From assembly GCA_947565255.1 (NCBI GenBank), contig CANOFI010000062.1, positions 1 to 10,285 of the forward strand: a stretch of 10,285 bases of DNA, given 5' to 3'. Source of the stretch: an uncultured Lachnospiraceae bacterium. GTDB taxonomy: Bacteria > Bacillota > Clostridia > Lachnospirales > Lachnospiraceae. The translations under genes were made by a program, and so were the position numbers. Below the pieces are notes generated by a model. It did not search any database and was not told the origin of the DNA. It saw only the letters and a list, made by a program, of their open reading frames with translations. Numbering within the stretch: the first letter of the stretch is position 1; every line of letters starts with the position of its first letter. Shown here piece by piece: positions 1-6,816 of the stretch.

Positions 1-63
1 TTTCCTCTACATTTCTCACTATATTGAATCTGCAATATCCGTCGCTGTCTCTTTTTGTACGGC

Positions 64-936
64 TTATAATCTAATATAATAATTTTTTGTAACCTCTTCA
101 ATTAGATTTTTTAATTCCAGCTGAAGCAGTATTGAAACAAGCAACGGCAATCCCATTTTGCTATCCTTCAAAATCTCATTTATATGTTTCGGGTGGAAAC
201 GTATACAACTATACACCGTTTCTTCTTCTTGTGCAAGACCTAATTGTTTTTTTTCATGAAATCTTTTAAAATTTTCTACATCCAGTTCGAAATCCTTCAG
301 CATTTCCTCCGGGGAAACTGCAACATATGCCCCCTGGGCAATCAGCCGGTTGCAGCCGCTGCTCAGCTCATCGCCGATTCTTCCCGGAACTGCATAGACA
401 TCCTTCCCCTGTTCTAATCCAAATTCCGCCGTAATCAAAGCTCCGCTTTTTTCTCCGGCCTCTACTACCAAAACCTTATCCGCCAGTGCACTGATCATGC
501 GGTTTCTTTTTGGAAAAAACCATGCCCTTGGCTGGGTTTTCGGTTCGAATTCTGACAAGAACCCGCCTGATTCCCGCACTTTTTCATATAAATCTATATT
601 TTCTCTCGGATAACAGACGTCCACTCCGTTTCCCAGTACGGCAAATGTGCTGCCGCCCGCTTCCAGCGCACCCTCATATGCGGCGCGGTCAATGCCCCTT
701 GCAAAGCCGCTGACAATCTGAATGCCGTTTGCAGCAAACAGTCCTGCGAATTTCCTTGCCATCGTCCTCCCGTAAGGCGTGGCGTTGCGGGCGCCGACAA
801 TTGCGGCGCATGGCCTGTTTTCGTCCGGAAGTCGTCCCAGCACATACAGTCTTTCGGGCGAATCCGAAATATCTGATAATTTTTTCGGATATTCTTTTTC
901 CTTCCTGTCATAATACCGTATTTTTTCCAAAGTCAT
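64..936 (-). CDS. dprA: DNA processing protein DprA (Smf), short N-terminus
   Basis: DprA binds single-stranded DNA in the cytoplasm and loads RecA on it during natural transformation; it is also kept in many non-competent bacteria. The 290-aa product shows the Rossmann-like DprA core: IVGARNATPYG (46-56), SGFARGID (76-83), LGNGVDVCYP (101-110), FPKRNRMISAL (141-151), SGALITA (164-170) and GCNRLIAQGA (194-203). Residues ~235-290 look like the C-terminal winged-helix (DML1-like) domain. The ATG at 936 follows GGAGGG at a good distance, and an in-frame TAA at 964-966 lies ten codons upstream, so the start is secure. Only ~45 residues precede the core, so the N-terminal SAM-like domain found in many family members is missing or much reduced. 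It follows the comM-like gene after 112 bases and may share its transcript. The 63 bases downstream end in a GAGGAAA (minus strand) that could be the ribosome site of the next gene, often topA; this is a guess. Confidence 0.95.
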   Translation of the reverse strand: MTLEKIRYYDRKEKEYPKKLSDISDSPERLYVLGRLPDENRPCAAIVGARNATPYGRTMARKFAGLFAANGIQIVSGFARGIDRAAYEGALEAGGSTFAVLGNGVDVCYPRENIDLYEKVRESGGFLSEFEPKTQPRAWFFPKRNRMISALADKVLVVEAGEKSGALITAEFGLEQGKDVYAVPGRIGDELSSGCNRLIAQGAYVAVSPEEMLKDFELDVENFKRFHEKKQLGLAQEEETVYSCIRFHPKHINEILKDSKMGLPLLVSILLQLELKNLIEEVTKNYYIRL

Positions 937-1005
937 TTTTTCTATCCCTCCGATCCATTTTCCTTATTTTGCAAAAGCCATTCCGGTTCATATAATTATT
1001 TGCAA

Positions 1006-1030
1006 ACTGAACGTTGTTCAGTACGTACTG
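1006..1030. repeat. Two overlapping dyads between comM and dprA
   Basis: The dyad ACTGAAC-GTT-GTTCAGT (1006-1022, 7-bp arms) shares its CAGT with a perfect 12-bp palindrome CAGTACGTACTG (1019-1030). They begin 19 bases past the comM stop codon. On the minus-strand RNA the two hairpins cannot form together. The distal one is followed only by TTTG, so it is at best a weak terminator. It may be a leaky terminator or attenuator, or a protein site, between the two genes. Confidence 0.45.
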
Positions 1031-1048
1031 TCCGCCTTGCCTGTTTTG

Positions 1049-2575
1049 TTATCTTGTCCAAAATTTTTTGTCAGCAACACGGTAACAGACCGCCTCACAA
1101 ATATGCTTCTGCCCGACTTTTTCGGCCCCCTCAAAATCCGCTATGGTTCTTGCAATTTTTAAAATACGGTGATAAGAACGTGCTGTCAAATTTAATTTAT
1201 GATAAATGTTTTCCATAAATTCCTGTTCTTTGTCTCCAATCTTACAAAATTTTTTCATCTCCTTTGCGCCTAACTGGGAATTGAACTGAATGCCCGTCCC
1301 CCGATAGCGCTCTAACTGTATTTTTCTTACGCGCCTGACCTGTTCGCGTATGTGTGCCGAGCTTTCTCCCGCCTTTTCCTGGCAAAGCTGTGCAAACGGC
1401 ACTTCTTTTATTTCCGTGCACAAGTCAATCCGGTCGAGCAGGGGACGGCTGATTCGACTGATATACCGGTGCACCTCAGCCGGCGTGCACCTGCATTTGT
1501 TATAATCTGGAAAATATCCACATTTGCACGGATTCATTGCAGCGACCAGCATAAAATGTGCGGGATAATGATAGGTGCCATGCACCCTTGAGATATGTAT
1601 GACGCCCTCTTCCAGGGGCTGGCGCATAATTTCGAGCGCTGTCTTCTGAAACTCCGGGAGCTCATCCAGAAACAGCACTCCCTTGTGCGCCAATGTAACC
1701 TCTCCCGGTCCGGGCACCCTTCCTCCGCCTGCCAGGGCATTGGGGGAAATGGTGTGGTGGGGCGAACGAAACGGCCTTGTCTGCATAAGTGGATTCTTTT
1801 GGGGAAGCTGGCCGACGACACTGTATATTTTTGTGATTTCAATGCTTTCCTCCCATGTCAGCTCCGGCAGAATCGTCGGAATCCGGCTGGCAAGCATTGT
1901 TTTTCCGGAGCCAGGCGGTCCGATTAACAGCAGATTGTGAAATCCGGCCGCTGCAATTGCCGCCGCCCGTTTTGCTATTTCCTGTCCCTTGATATCGGAA
2001 AAATCTTTTTCATACTTCCTGACATCCGGTACGCCTGCTGCCGCCTCATACGGCTTTTGCGGCGTCTCCCCCTGTAGATATCCAATAAGATTTTTTATTG
2101 TATCTATGCCTGTTATCCGCATGTCTTTTACAATTGCCGCCTCCTCACAATTTTCAACAGGAAGAATACAATTGCGTATTCCGCGTTTGGCCGCCTCAGA
2201 CACCATCGGCAAAATCCCATTAATCGGACGAATTTCGCCGCTTAAGCTTAATTCTCCTGCCACCAGGCTTCCCTCCAGCAGCTTTGTTGAAATGATTCCA
2301 TAAGATGCCAGCACTGCCAGTGCAATCGGCAGGTCAAAGCTCGTTCCTTCTTTTCTTATGTCCGCCGGTGACAGATTGACCGTAATCCGTTTTGGCGGTA
2401 AGACAATTCCAGAATTTTTCAGTGAGGTCCGCACCCGTTCTCTCGCCTCCCTGACCTCCGGCGCCAGATATCCGACCATTTCAAACATCGGCATTCCATC
2501 ACTTACATCTGCCTCAGCCTGCACAAATAAAACCTCCATGCCCCGCATGGACGCTGTCAATACCGTGTTGTACAT
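1049..2575 (-). CDS. comM: YifB/ComM family Mg-chelatase-like AAA+ ATPase
   Basis: This is the YifB family; ComM of Gram-negative bacteria is a hexameric helicase that promotes branch migration during transformation, while the role in Clostridia is less clear. The 508-aa product has the family's usual length. An N-terminal Lon-protease-like (ChlI) domain spans ~1-165 (MRGMEVLFVQAEAD, DLPIALAVLA). The AAA+ core has Walker A GPPGSGKT (219-226), the FRSPHHTIS motif (269-277) and Walker B GVLFLDELPEF (299-309). A cysteine cluster, C350, C352, C361 and C363, suggests metal binding. The C-terminal YifB helical domain includes LTARSYHRILKIARTIAD (463-480). I chose the ATG at 2575 because the homologous N-terminus MYNTVLTASMRG begins there and AGGAG precedes it by about ten bases. 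The open frame runs 45 codons further upstream to 2710, but that extension carries the promoter-like elements and looks non-coding. It sits upstream of dprA in the same direction, a frequent pairing in Firmicutes. Confidence 0.95.
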   Translation of the reverse strand: MYNTVLTASMRGMEVLFVQAEADVSDGMPMFEMVGYLAPEVREARERVRTSLKNSGIVLPPKRITVNLSPADIRKEGTSFDLPIALAVLASYGIISTKLLEGSLVAGELSLSGEIRPINGILPMVSEAAKRGIRNCILPVENCEEAAIVKDMRITGIDTIKNLIGYLQGETPQKPYEAAAGVPDVRKYEKDFSDIKGQEIAKRAAAIAAAGFHNLLLIGPPGSGKTMLASRIPTILPELTWEESIEITKIYSVVGQLPQKNPLMQTRPFRSPHHTISPNALAGGGRVPGPGEVTLAHKGVLFLDELPEFQKTALEIMRQPLEEGVIHISRVHGTYHYPAHFMLVAAMNPCKCGYFPDYNKCRCTPAEVHRYISRISRPLLDRIDLCTEIKEVPFAQLCQEKAGESSAHIREQVRRVRKIQLERYRGTGIQFNSQLGAKEMKKFCKIGDKEQEFMENIYHKLNLTARSYHRILKIARTIADFEGAEKVGQKHICEAVCYRVADKKFWTR

Positions 2576-2610
2576 GTTACAACACTCCTTTCCCTTTTTC
2601 CGGGATATGT

Positions 2611-2626
2611 TGTTCGAAAATGAACA
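2611..2626. promoter_or_regulatory. Dyad TGTTC-N6-GAACA upstream of comM
   Basis: Perfect 5-bp arms are separated by GAAAAT, 35-50 bases before the comM start codon and just downstream of the TATACT hexamer. The half-sites point outward relative to a Gram-positive LexA box (GAAC-N4-GTTC), so it is not a LexA site. It is a possible operator at the transcription start, or chance. Confidence 0.25.
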
Positions 2627-2645
2627 GAAAACAGTATACTTAGAT

Positions 2646-2660
2646 ACGCATAATCTGCGT
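2646..2660. promoter_or_regulatory. Dyad ACGCA-N5-TGCGT upstream of comM
   Basis: Perfect 5-bp arms are separated by TAATC, just upstream of the possible TATACT -10 at 2633-2638 and within the leader expected from the promoter at 2682-2710. The size and symmetry fit a small operator or a small RNA hairpin. I know of no regulator for this exact sequence. Confidence 0.25.
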
Positions 2661-2681
2661 CCAGAAAGAATTTGCAGAATC

Positions 2682-2710
2682 AGTGTAACATAGTCTGTTA
2701 TAGATTGCAA
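2682..2710 (-). promoter_or_regulatory. Candidate comM promoter (extended -10)
   Basis: On the minus strand, TTGCAA (2705-2710) and TACACT (2682-2687) are separated by exactly 17 bases, with a TGT directly before the -10 giving an extended -10. Each hexamer matches the sigma-A consensus at 4 of 6 positions. Transcription would start near 2675 and leave a ~100-base leader. A second possible -10, TATACT (2633-2638), has a better hexamer but no good -35. Inferred from sequence only. Confidence 0.4.
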
Positions 2711-2730
2711 TATAAAATATAATTCTTAAC

Positions 2731-2772
2731 AAAAATAGCATAACAGCCCGGCCATCCGGCAGAGCTGTTATG
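2731..2772 (-). terminator. Intrinsic terminator of the envelope operon
   Basis: On the minus strand a 9-bp perfect stem, CATAACAGC / GCTGTTATG (2764-2772 with 2739-2747), is extended by an inner CCGG/CCGG pair closing an ATGG loop with a TCTG bulge. It is followed by CTATTTTTGTT (the T run lies at 2731-2735). The hairpin plus U-tract fits a Rho-independent terminator reading from the operon toward comM. It separates the two transcription units. Confidence 0.7.
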
Positions 2773-2784
2773 AAATCTGCCCAT

Positions 2785-2831
2785 AAAAAACTGCCTTCAG
2801 TAAAAGCGGTTTCTTTTCTCGCTTTCAGTTT
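2785..2831 (-). terminator. Possible upstream, weaker terminator
   Basis: On the minus strand, AAACTG-AAAGCG can pair with CGCTTT and, after a 9-base bulge, CAGTTT. Six consecutive T bases overlap and follow the end of the stem (2785-2790). A shorter ACTG-AAGG-CAGT hairpin before the same T run is an alternative. The bulge makes it weaker than the next terminator; the two could act in tandem. Confidence 0.35.
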
Positions 2832-2858
2832 TATTCTCACAGCAAAGTGACTGGCTGC

Positions 2859-2898
2859 GGGCTGAATAGTTATAAAATAGCAGCATTTGCTTCAGCCC
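2859..2898. repeat. Inverted repeat downstream of the operon's last gene
   Basis: GGGCTGAA (2859-2866) and TTCAGCCC (2891-2898) are perfect 8-bp arms around a 24-base AT-rich loop, 68 bases past the last stop codon. No T run follows in either direction, so it is not a classical terminator. It could protect the 3' end of the operon mRNA. Role unknown. Confidence 0.4.
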
Positions 2899-2965
2899 AA
2901 TACATTTCTTCACAATTAATATAGGAAGAAATCCGTATTCCAAAAGTATTGGAAAAACTGTTTTC

Positions 2966-3820
2966 CTAACTCATCTTCTGCTGCCGGCCCCAACTCACAT
3001 AAAACCTTCGCAGCGCTGCTGCACTGCAAAAGCAGATAACGGCCGCCAGCAGGTTATATTTTAAGCCGCACGAAAGAAGGCCCCGTTCATACTCTTCCTT
3101 CCTGACCTCCTCCTGATTTTCCAGTGTGAAACCGGACTCCTGAAGCTTTTTTACAAGCTGTCCGTCCCAGTCCTGCCGTCTGGCAAAAATTCGGACCGGC
3201 AGCATCGTTTCCACCTCATTCTGTACGCCCTTTTTACAAAAGACATAGGGTTCTTTTTTAGGCATGTTTTGTTTTACCAGCACAACCCTGGCTGCTGCGG
3301 CCACCGACGATGCGCTCACCGGGTCTGCCGAGTCTGCCTTGCTTGCCGAGTCCATATAAGACAGCCGCAGGCTGTTTCCGCCTGCACGGCCCGTTTGTCT
3401 TTCCTTAAGGCCGGATTCCCGGCAAAGCTGTCTGTACGCTTTTTCATTCATATAAAAGGTCTTCATGGAGCTGGATTCCTTTACTCCATAGACAGCCTCC
3501 ATATAGGCCTTTGAAAGCTCCATGCACGAAAATGTCCCCTCATACTCCTGATATTTCAGCGTGATATCCCTCTCCGACTGAAAACCGACCGCCGCAATTT
3601 CATTCAGTTTGCAGATTTCTGAGAGCTCCTTTCGAACATTTGTTCTTACATTCTCCGTTGTCAGGACATATTCTGCCGGACTTTGTATCATTTTATAATA
3701 TCGAACACTTTGATATCCTGCACAGGTAAAAAAGATTACTCCCGCTGCAAAAAACATCAGCATTACCTTTACCCGGTCATCCTGCCTTCTGAGCTTCCAG
3801 AATTTTTTCCAACCTTCCAT
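2966..3820 (-). CDS. Two-helix membrane protein with extracellular domain, unknown function
   Basis: I do not recognise a family. The 284-aa product starts with a basic segment (KKFWKLRRQDDRVKV), then a membrane helix at ~17-37, a ~210-residue domain expected outside the cell, a second helix at ~248-270, and a basic tail (RRFYVSWGRQQKMS). This topology, with an extracytoplasmic domain held between two helices, recalls the FtsX/MacB layout cut down to one helix pair, but I see no sequence match. Residues ~155-175 are a Ser/Ala/Asp-rich linker encoded partly by 9-base near-tandem repeats. The ATG at 3820 follows AAGGTGG and lies 34 bases after the preceding stop. It is the last gene of the operon, followed by terminators, so it probably works with the ABC transporter and the Ig-like surface protein. 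Confidence 0.8.
   Translation of the reverse strand: MEGWKKFWKLRRQDDRVKVMLMFFAAGVIFFTCAGYQSVRYYKMIQSPAEYVLTTENVRTNVRKELSEICKLNEIAAVGFQSERDITLKYQEYEGTFSCMELSKAYMEAVYGVKESSSMKTFYMNEKAYRQLCRESGLKERQTGRAGGNSLRLSYMDSASKADSADPVSASSVAAAARVVLVKQNMPKKEPYVFCKKGVQNEVETMLPVRIFARRQDWDGQLVKKLQESGFTLENQEEVRKEEYERGLLSCGLKYNLLAAVICFCSAAALRRFYVSWGRQQKMS
3323..3349. repeat. Three near-identical 9-base tandem units in a CDS
   Basis: The plus strand shows gtctgccga, gtctgcctt and gcttgccga in direct succession (3323-3349), followed by gtcc, the beginning of another unit. They encode the Asp-Ser-Ala / Ser-Lys-Ala / Asp-Ser-Ala linker of the 284-aa membrane protein. Copy-number change would keep the frame and only alter linker length. 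Confidence 0.55.
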
Positions 3821-3854
3821 ATTTCCACCACCTTAAAGCATGTTTTCGTCCGTC

Positions 3855-5276
3855 TCAGGCAGGCTGCCCGCGCCGGCGGGTTTTCTTCTGTATAAACATC
3901 CCGGCTGCAAAAAGTACAAGCACGCCCGCAAGCACGCCCATAATGACCCACCACTGCCCGGCCCGGTCTTCCTTTTTGGGTGTTTCTTCGGAAAACGGCG
4001 ACTGAATCGCCGTCTGAAACGAAAGCTCCTCGCTGAATTCCTGTCCATTTTCATCCTCATAATAAATTGTGAGCACACCGTCCGTTTTTCCATATGGACT
4101 GTCTTCTTTTGACAGGCTTCCGACGGAAACCTGTACGGTTCCTGTTCCCATCATGCCCGGCTCCAAATCACCGATATAGAGCGTTCCCGACGCAGACAGG
4201 CCGTCCGCCTCCATAACAGCGCGCACATGATAGACCCTGCTTCTGCCAAAATTCATAACCTGCAGCGACGCCTCCACGACATCCGCCACTTCCACTTTCT
4301 CAGGAAAAGACAATTTATCCGCCTGCACCTTCAGGGGCTGGTTTACCCATACCATTACCTTTCCTTTTTCCGAACACACGTTCGCATTTGTATCCGCATA
4401 ATTCATTGTTAACTCCAGCTCATACTGCCCCTGCGGCGCAGACGCCTGTATCCTGTAGCGGAGCTGCACGTCTGTACTTCCATTTGCTGGAATGGACGGC
4501 ACATAAATAGTATCAGACTTCTCCAGAAGTGTAAAGTATTCCGGCGGCGCAGACACGGCAACTGTCAGGTCACGCACCGTTTCTGTATTACTTGTATTAG
4601 TCAGTGTTATCTTTGCGTATACCTCGTCCCCGGCCTGAATTGCGTCCTTTGAAAACTGACAGCCGCTGATTACAACCTTTGGGGAAAATACCGCCGGCTG
4701 TGCAGGATCAGCTGTACTCTGCGCTGCTTTTGGGTCTGTCCCGTCTGTAATCGTCACATAAACCGTAAATGTCTGCCCAACTTCATTTCCCGCCTCATCC
4801 GCTGTCCGGATATCAACTGTCACAGGATAGCTTCCGTTCACACGATCCGGTTTCAGTTCCATCCAGAAAGCCGCCACATACGCGTTGGCCGTAGTTGCAC
4901 CGCCATTGACTGCATGCTGCTGCAGATAAACGCTTTTCTCATAATTTTTATACACAAACGGATTGTTTTCTGACTCTCCCAGATCCAGGGATGCCTTCAG
5001 ACTGAAATCTTTCAGATTTCCGCTGCACTGTATTGGCACAACCAGATACACATTTCCATTCTGAACTGCAGGCACATACCCCTCCGAATAGGTATGCTCC
5101 ATCCCTTCATACAGGTTCTCACTGTCAATTGCAAGCTGCGTATATACACTCTGTACCCCCGCATCCGGATTTCCATCTCCGGCGGCGGCCTGACCGGCCG
5201 GGTCCGCACAGACCGGCCGGGACAGAAGAAGAAACACAGCAGACAGCAGTGCAATGCATTGCTTGTATTTTTTCAT
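3855..5276 (-). CDS. Secreted, membrane-anchored protein with Ig-like (NEW3/CARDB-like) domains
   Basis: The 473-aa product begins with a Sec signal peptide (MKKYKQCIALLSAVFLLL, likely cleaved after VCA near residue 24). It ends with one membrane helix (~442-463) and a basic tail (KKTRRRGQPA), so the body faces outside and is anchored by its C-terminus. Three beta-rich sections are visible: ~40-178, then an Ala/Pro/Gln-rich linker, ~198-313 and ~315-425. The later two have phrases typical of NEW3/CARDB or COG1361-type domains, such as GDEVYAKITLTNTSN, PANGSTDVQLRYRI and VVEASLQVMNFG. This family assignment is by resemblance. I prefer the ATG at 5276, which lies ten bases from GGAGG and shares ATGA with the ATPase stop. 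An in-frame TTG two codons earlier (5282) is too close to that site. The role may be to bind substrate or cell-wall material for the transporter. Confidence 0.85.
   Translation of the reverse strand: MKKYKQCIALLSAVFLLLSRPVCADPAGQAAAGDGNPDAGVQSVYTQLAIDSENLYEGMEHTYSEGYVPAVQNGNVYLVVPIQCSGNLKDFSLKASLDLGESENNPFVYKNYEKSVYLQQHAVNGGATTANAYVAAFWMELKPDRVNGSYPVTVDIRTADEAGNEVGQTFTVYVTITDGTDPKAAQSTADPAQPAVFSPKVVISGCQFSKDAIQAGDEVYAKITLTNTSNTETVRDLTVAVSAPPEYFTLLEKSDTIYVPSIPANGSTDVQLRYRIQASAPQGQYELELTMNYADTNANVCSEKGKVMVWVNQPLKVQADKLSFPEKVEVADVVEASLQVMNFGRSRVYHVRAVMEADGLSASGTLYIGDLEPGMMGTGTVQVSVGSLSKEDSPYGKTDGVLTIYYEDENGQEFSEELSFQTAIQSPFSEETPKKEDRAGQWWVIMGVLAGVLVLFAAGMFIQKKTRRRGQPA
5194..5220 (-). other. All-GC hairpin inside the signal-peptide coding region
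   Basis: CCGGCCGG occurs at 5194-5201 and again at 5213-5220. As the octamer is self-complementary, the two copies can form an 8-bp all-GC stem with an 11-base loop in the mRNA, 56-82 bases after the start codon of the Ig-like protein. They are part of an 11-base direct repeat GACCGGCCGGG (5192-5202, 5211-5221) that falls in different codon frames, so it is not caused by repeated amino acids. Confidence 0.5.
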
Positions 5277-5908
5277 TTCCAACCATCCTCCATCTCGTGA
5301 ACCTCGTCACATAAAATTTCCATATCCTGTACATTATGGCTTGCGAGCAAAATGGCCTTTCCCTGCCTCCCAAGCTCCTTAAACAGCTCCCGCATCTGCG
5401 CCGCGCCCTCCTTATCCAATCCATTGAACGGCTCATCGAGAACGAGCACATCCGGATCCTCCATAATCGCCTGCGCAATTCCAAGTCTCTGGCGCATTCC
5501 AAGCGAATAGTTTGATACCGCCTTTCTCATTGCCGGGTCTAAGCCGACTCTCTGAAGGGTCTTTCTGATTTCCTGTTTTCCAATCTGCGCCTTCAAAGAC
5601 GCCAGAATTTTTAAATTTTTATACCCGCTGACATTCGGAAGAAATCCGGGCGTTTCAATTATGACGCCCAGACCGTCCGGAAAATCGCATTCCCTGCCTA
5701 CCTGTTTTCCATTGACACGGATGCTGCCGCTGTCCGGCCGCATAAAACCGCAGATACACTTCATCAGCACGGTTTTACCGCTTCCATTGTTTCCGGCTAT
5801 CCCATAGATTGTTCCGGGCGGAATGACAAAACTGACATCCGAAAGAACCTTTTCTTTTCCAAATGCTTTGCTTACATGCGCTACCTCAATTCCCGCTTTC
5901 TGCTCCAT
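5273..5908 (-). CDS. ABC transporter ATPase, BcrA/LanF-like with E-loop
   Basis: This is the nucleotide-binding subunit that drives the two adjacent permeases. The 211-aa product carries Walker A GNNGSGKT (39-46), signature YSLGMRQRLGIA (134-145), Walker B VLVLDEP (154-160, catalytic E159), D-loop NGLD (162-165) and switch H191. The usual Q-loop glutamine is replaced by E85 in GVIIETPGFLPN (81-92). This E-loop is characteristic of lantibiotic and bacitracin immunity ATPases such as LanF/NukF and BcrA. It ends soon after the H-loop and lacks the ~80-90 residue C-terminal extension of BcrA-type proteins of about 300 aa. The ATG at 5908 has a strong AAGGAGG seven to eight bases upstream and lies 11 bases after the permease stop. 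Its stop overlaps the next start as ATGA, implying coupled translation. Substrate unknown; a peptide antibiotic is a guess from the family. Confidence 0.93.
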   Translation of the reverse strand: MEQKAGIEVAHVSKAFGKEKVLSDVSFVIPPGTIYGIAGNNGSGKTVLMKCICGFMRPDSGSIRVNGKQVGRECDFPDGLGVIIETPGFLPNVSGYKNLKILASLKAQIGKQEIRKTLQRVGLDPAMRKAVSNYSLGMRQRLGIAQAIMEDPDVLVLDEPFNGLDKEGAAQMRELFKELGRQGKAILLASHNVQDMEILCDEVHEMEDGWK

Positions 5909-5919
5909 ACCGCTCCTCC

Positions 5920-6816
5920 TTATCTTTTTTCCGTCCCTGTGAACCGGAAATTAATTTTTTTCACCCTTCTTAACGACAATCCGAACAAAACAGCTGTCCC
6001 GACTGCAAAGAAAAGGTACGATTCCCACAGCTTCGGAAGATTGTCATAACCGAAATTGTGCATGTGATACGTTGCATGGTTCAGCGGCGAAATCCATCCA
6101 AAGGCGATATTTGCAAGCTGCATTCGTTCCCCGGGAATGTGCAGAAGTCCTGCGATGACCTCAGGGTTAAATAAAAATCCAAAGCCGCTGAAAACGATGC
6201 CTCCTATCATACCTGCGTTTTTTCTGCCAAGATTGAGAAATAAAATCAGGCCTGCCATAAGTAGCGAATACCCAAGCATCAGTCCAAAAATATGCAGCAT
6301 GCAGGTATACGGAAAAGACAACTCTAACACCTTTACAAACGCCGGAACCGCAATCTGGCTCCCGATATCCGAATAGCCGAGAATTGCCGCCGTATTGCTC
6401 CACTGGTTGGCCGGATACGCCATTGCCGACGACAGTATGCAGGTGGAGCCCAAAAGAAAGCACATCAAAAACAGCGTTGCCAGCACGAGATATACCATCT
6501 GCCCAAGCATCCAGACCGTCCGGTCCATACGGACTAAAAACAGCGGAACCTCATTCCCAAGATTTGGCATATCTGCAAATAAAAGCAAAAGGAGAAGGGA
6601 TACGGACAGCACGGAGCCTGCATCCCCAAATGTCCATATAAACGGCTCCGCTGTCTGTAAAACCGTATGATGCTCCTTCGCAAACACCACCACCTTGTCA
6701 GACAACAGAAAGCAAAGGACAAATGCCAGGGCGAACGTCAGTACGATCTGCGGGTTCCTCTTCCATCTCCGGAAATTTGCTATGGCCGTAAGCCACACCT
6801 GTCTTAGCTTATACAT
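5920..6816 (-). CDS. ABC-2 type permease, 298 aa
   Basis: This is an integral membrane subunit of the ABC transporter. The 298-aa product begins with a basic cytoplasmic segment (MYKLRQVWLTAIANFRRWKR), followed by about six membrane helices near 23-38, 64-81, 103-126, 172-195, 200-216 and 266-283, and a basic tail (RRVKKINFRFTGTEKR). The stretch PNLGNEVPLFLVRMDRTVW (84-102) sits where ABC-2 permeases carry a conserved cytoplasmic coupling segment. I chose the ATG at 6816: GGAGGG lies about nine bases before it, and it overlaps the upstream permease's stop by eight bases. The open frame continues upstream to 7203, but that part is an out-of-frame reading of the upstream gene, with Cys-rich sequence unlike a protein. 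It is unlike the 207-aa permease in sequence, so a heteromeric pair is likely, as in LanE/LanG. Confidence 0.88.
   Translation of the reverse strand: MYKLRQVWLTAIANFRRWKRNPQIVLTFALAFVLCFLLSDKVVVFAKEHHTVLQTAEPFIWTFGDAGSVLSVSLLLLLLFADMPNLGNEVPLFLVRMDRTVWMLGQMVYLVLATLFLMCFLLGSTCILSSAMAYPANQWSNTAAILGYSDIGSQIAVPAFVKVLELSFPYTCMLHIFGLMLGYSLLMAGLILFLNLGRKNAGMIGGIVFSGFGFLFNPEVIAGLLHIPGERMQLANIAFGWISPLNHATYHMHNFGYDNLPKLWESYLFFAVGTAVLFGLSLRRVKKINFRFTGTEKR

Larger units (their letters stand above)
2576..2965. other. Gene-free stretch between envelope operon and comM
   Basis: This 390-base stretch holds no convincing gene. Going along the minus strand it has an inverted repeat of unknown role (2859-2898), two terminator-like hairpins (2785-2831 and 2731-2772), then the candidate comM promoter and two small dyads. 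A GTG-started open frame of 66 codons (2640-2840) crosses the terminator and promoter elements and shows no coding character. Confidence 0.7.

Noticed and set aside
1009..1019. LexA box between comM and dprA
   Set aside because: The spacer between GAAC and GTTC is three bases, not the four needed for the Gram-positive LexA site.
2576..2710. 45-codon N-terminal extension of the comM-like frame
   Set aside because: Family members begin at MYNTV, the ATG at 2575 has its own ribosome site, and the extension holds promoter-like elements.
2640..2840. 66-codon open frame between operon and comM
   Set aside because: GTG start without a ribosome site, running through a clear terminator.
5280..5282. 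TTG start two codons upstream for the Ig-like protein
   Set aside because: Only four bases separate it from GGAGG; the ATG at 5276 has ideal spacing and an ATGA overlap.
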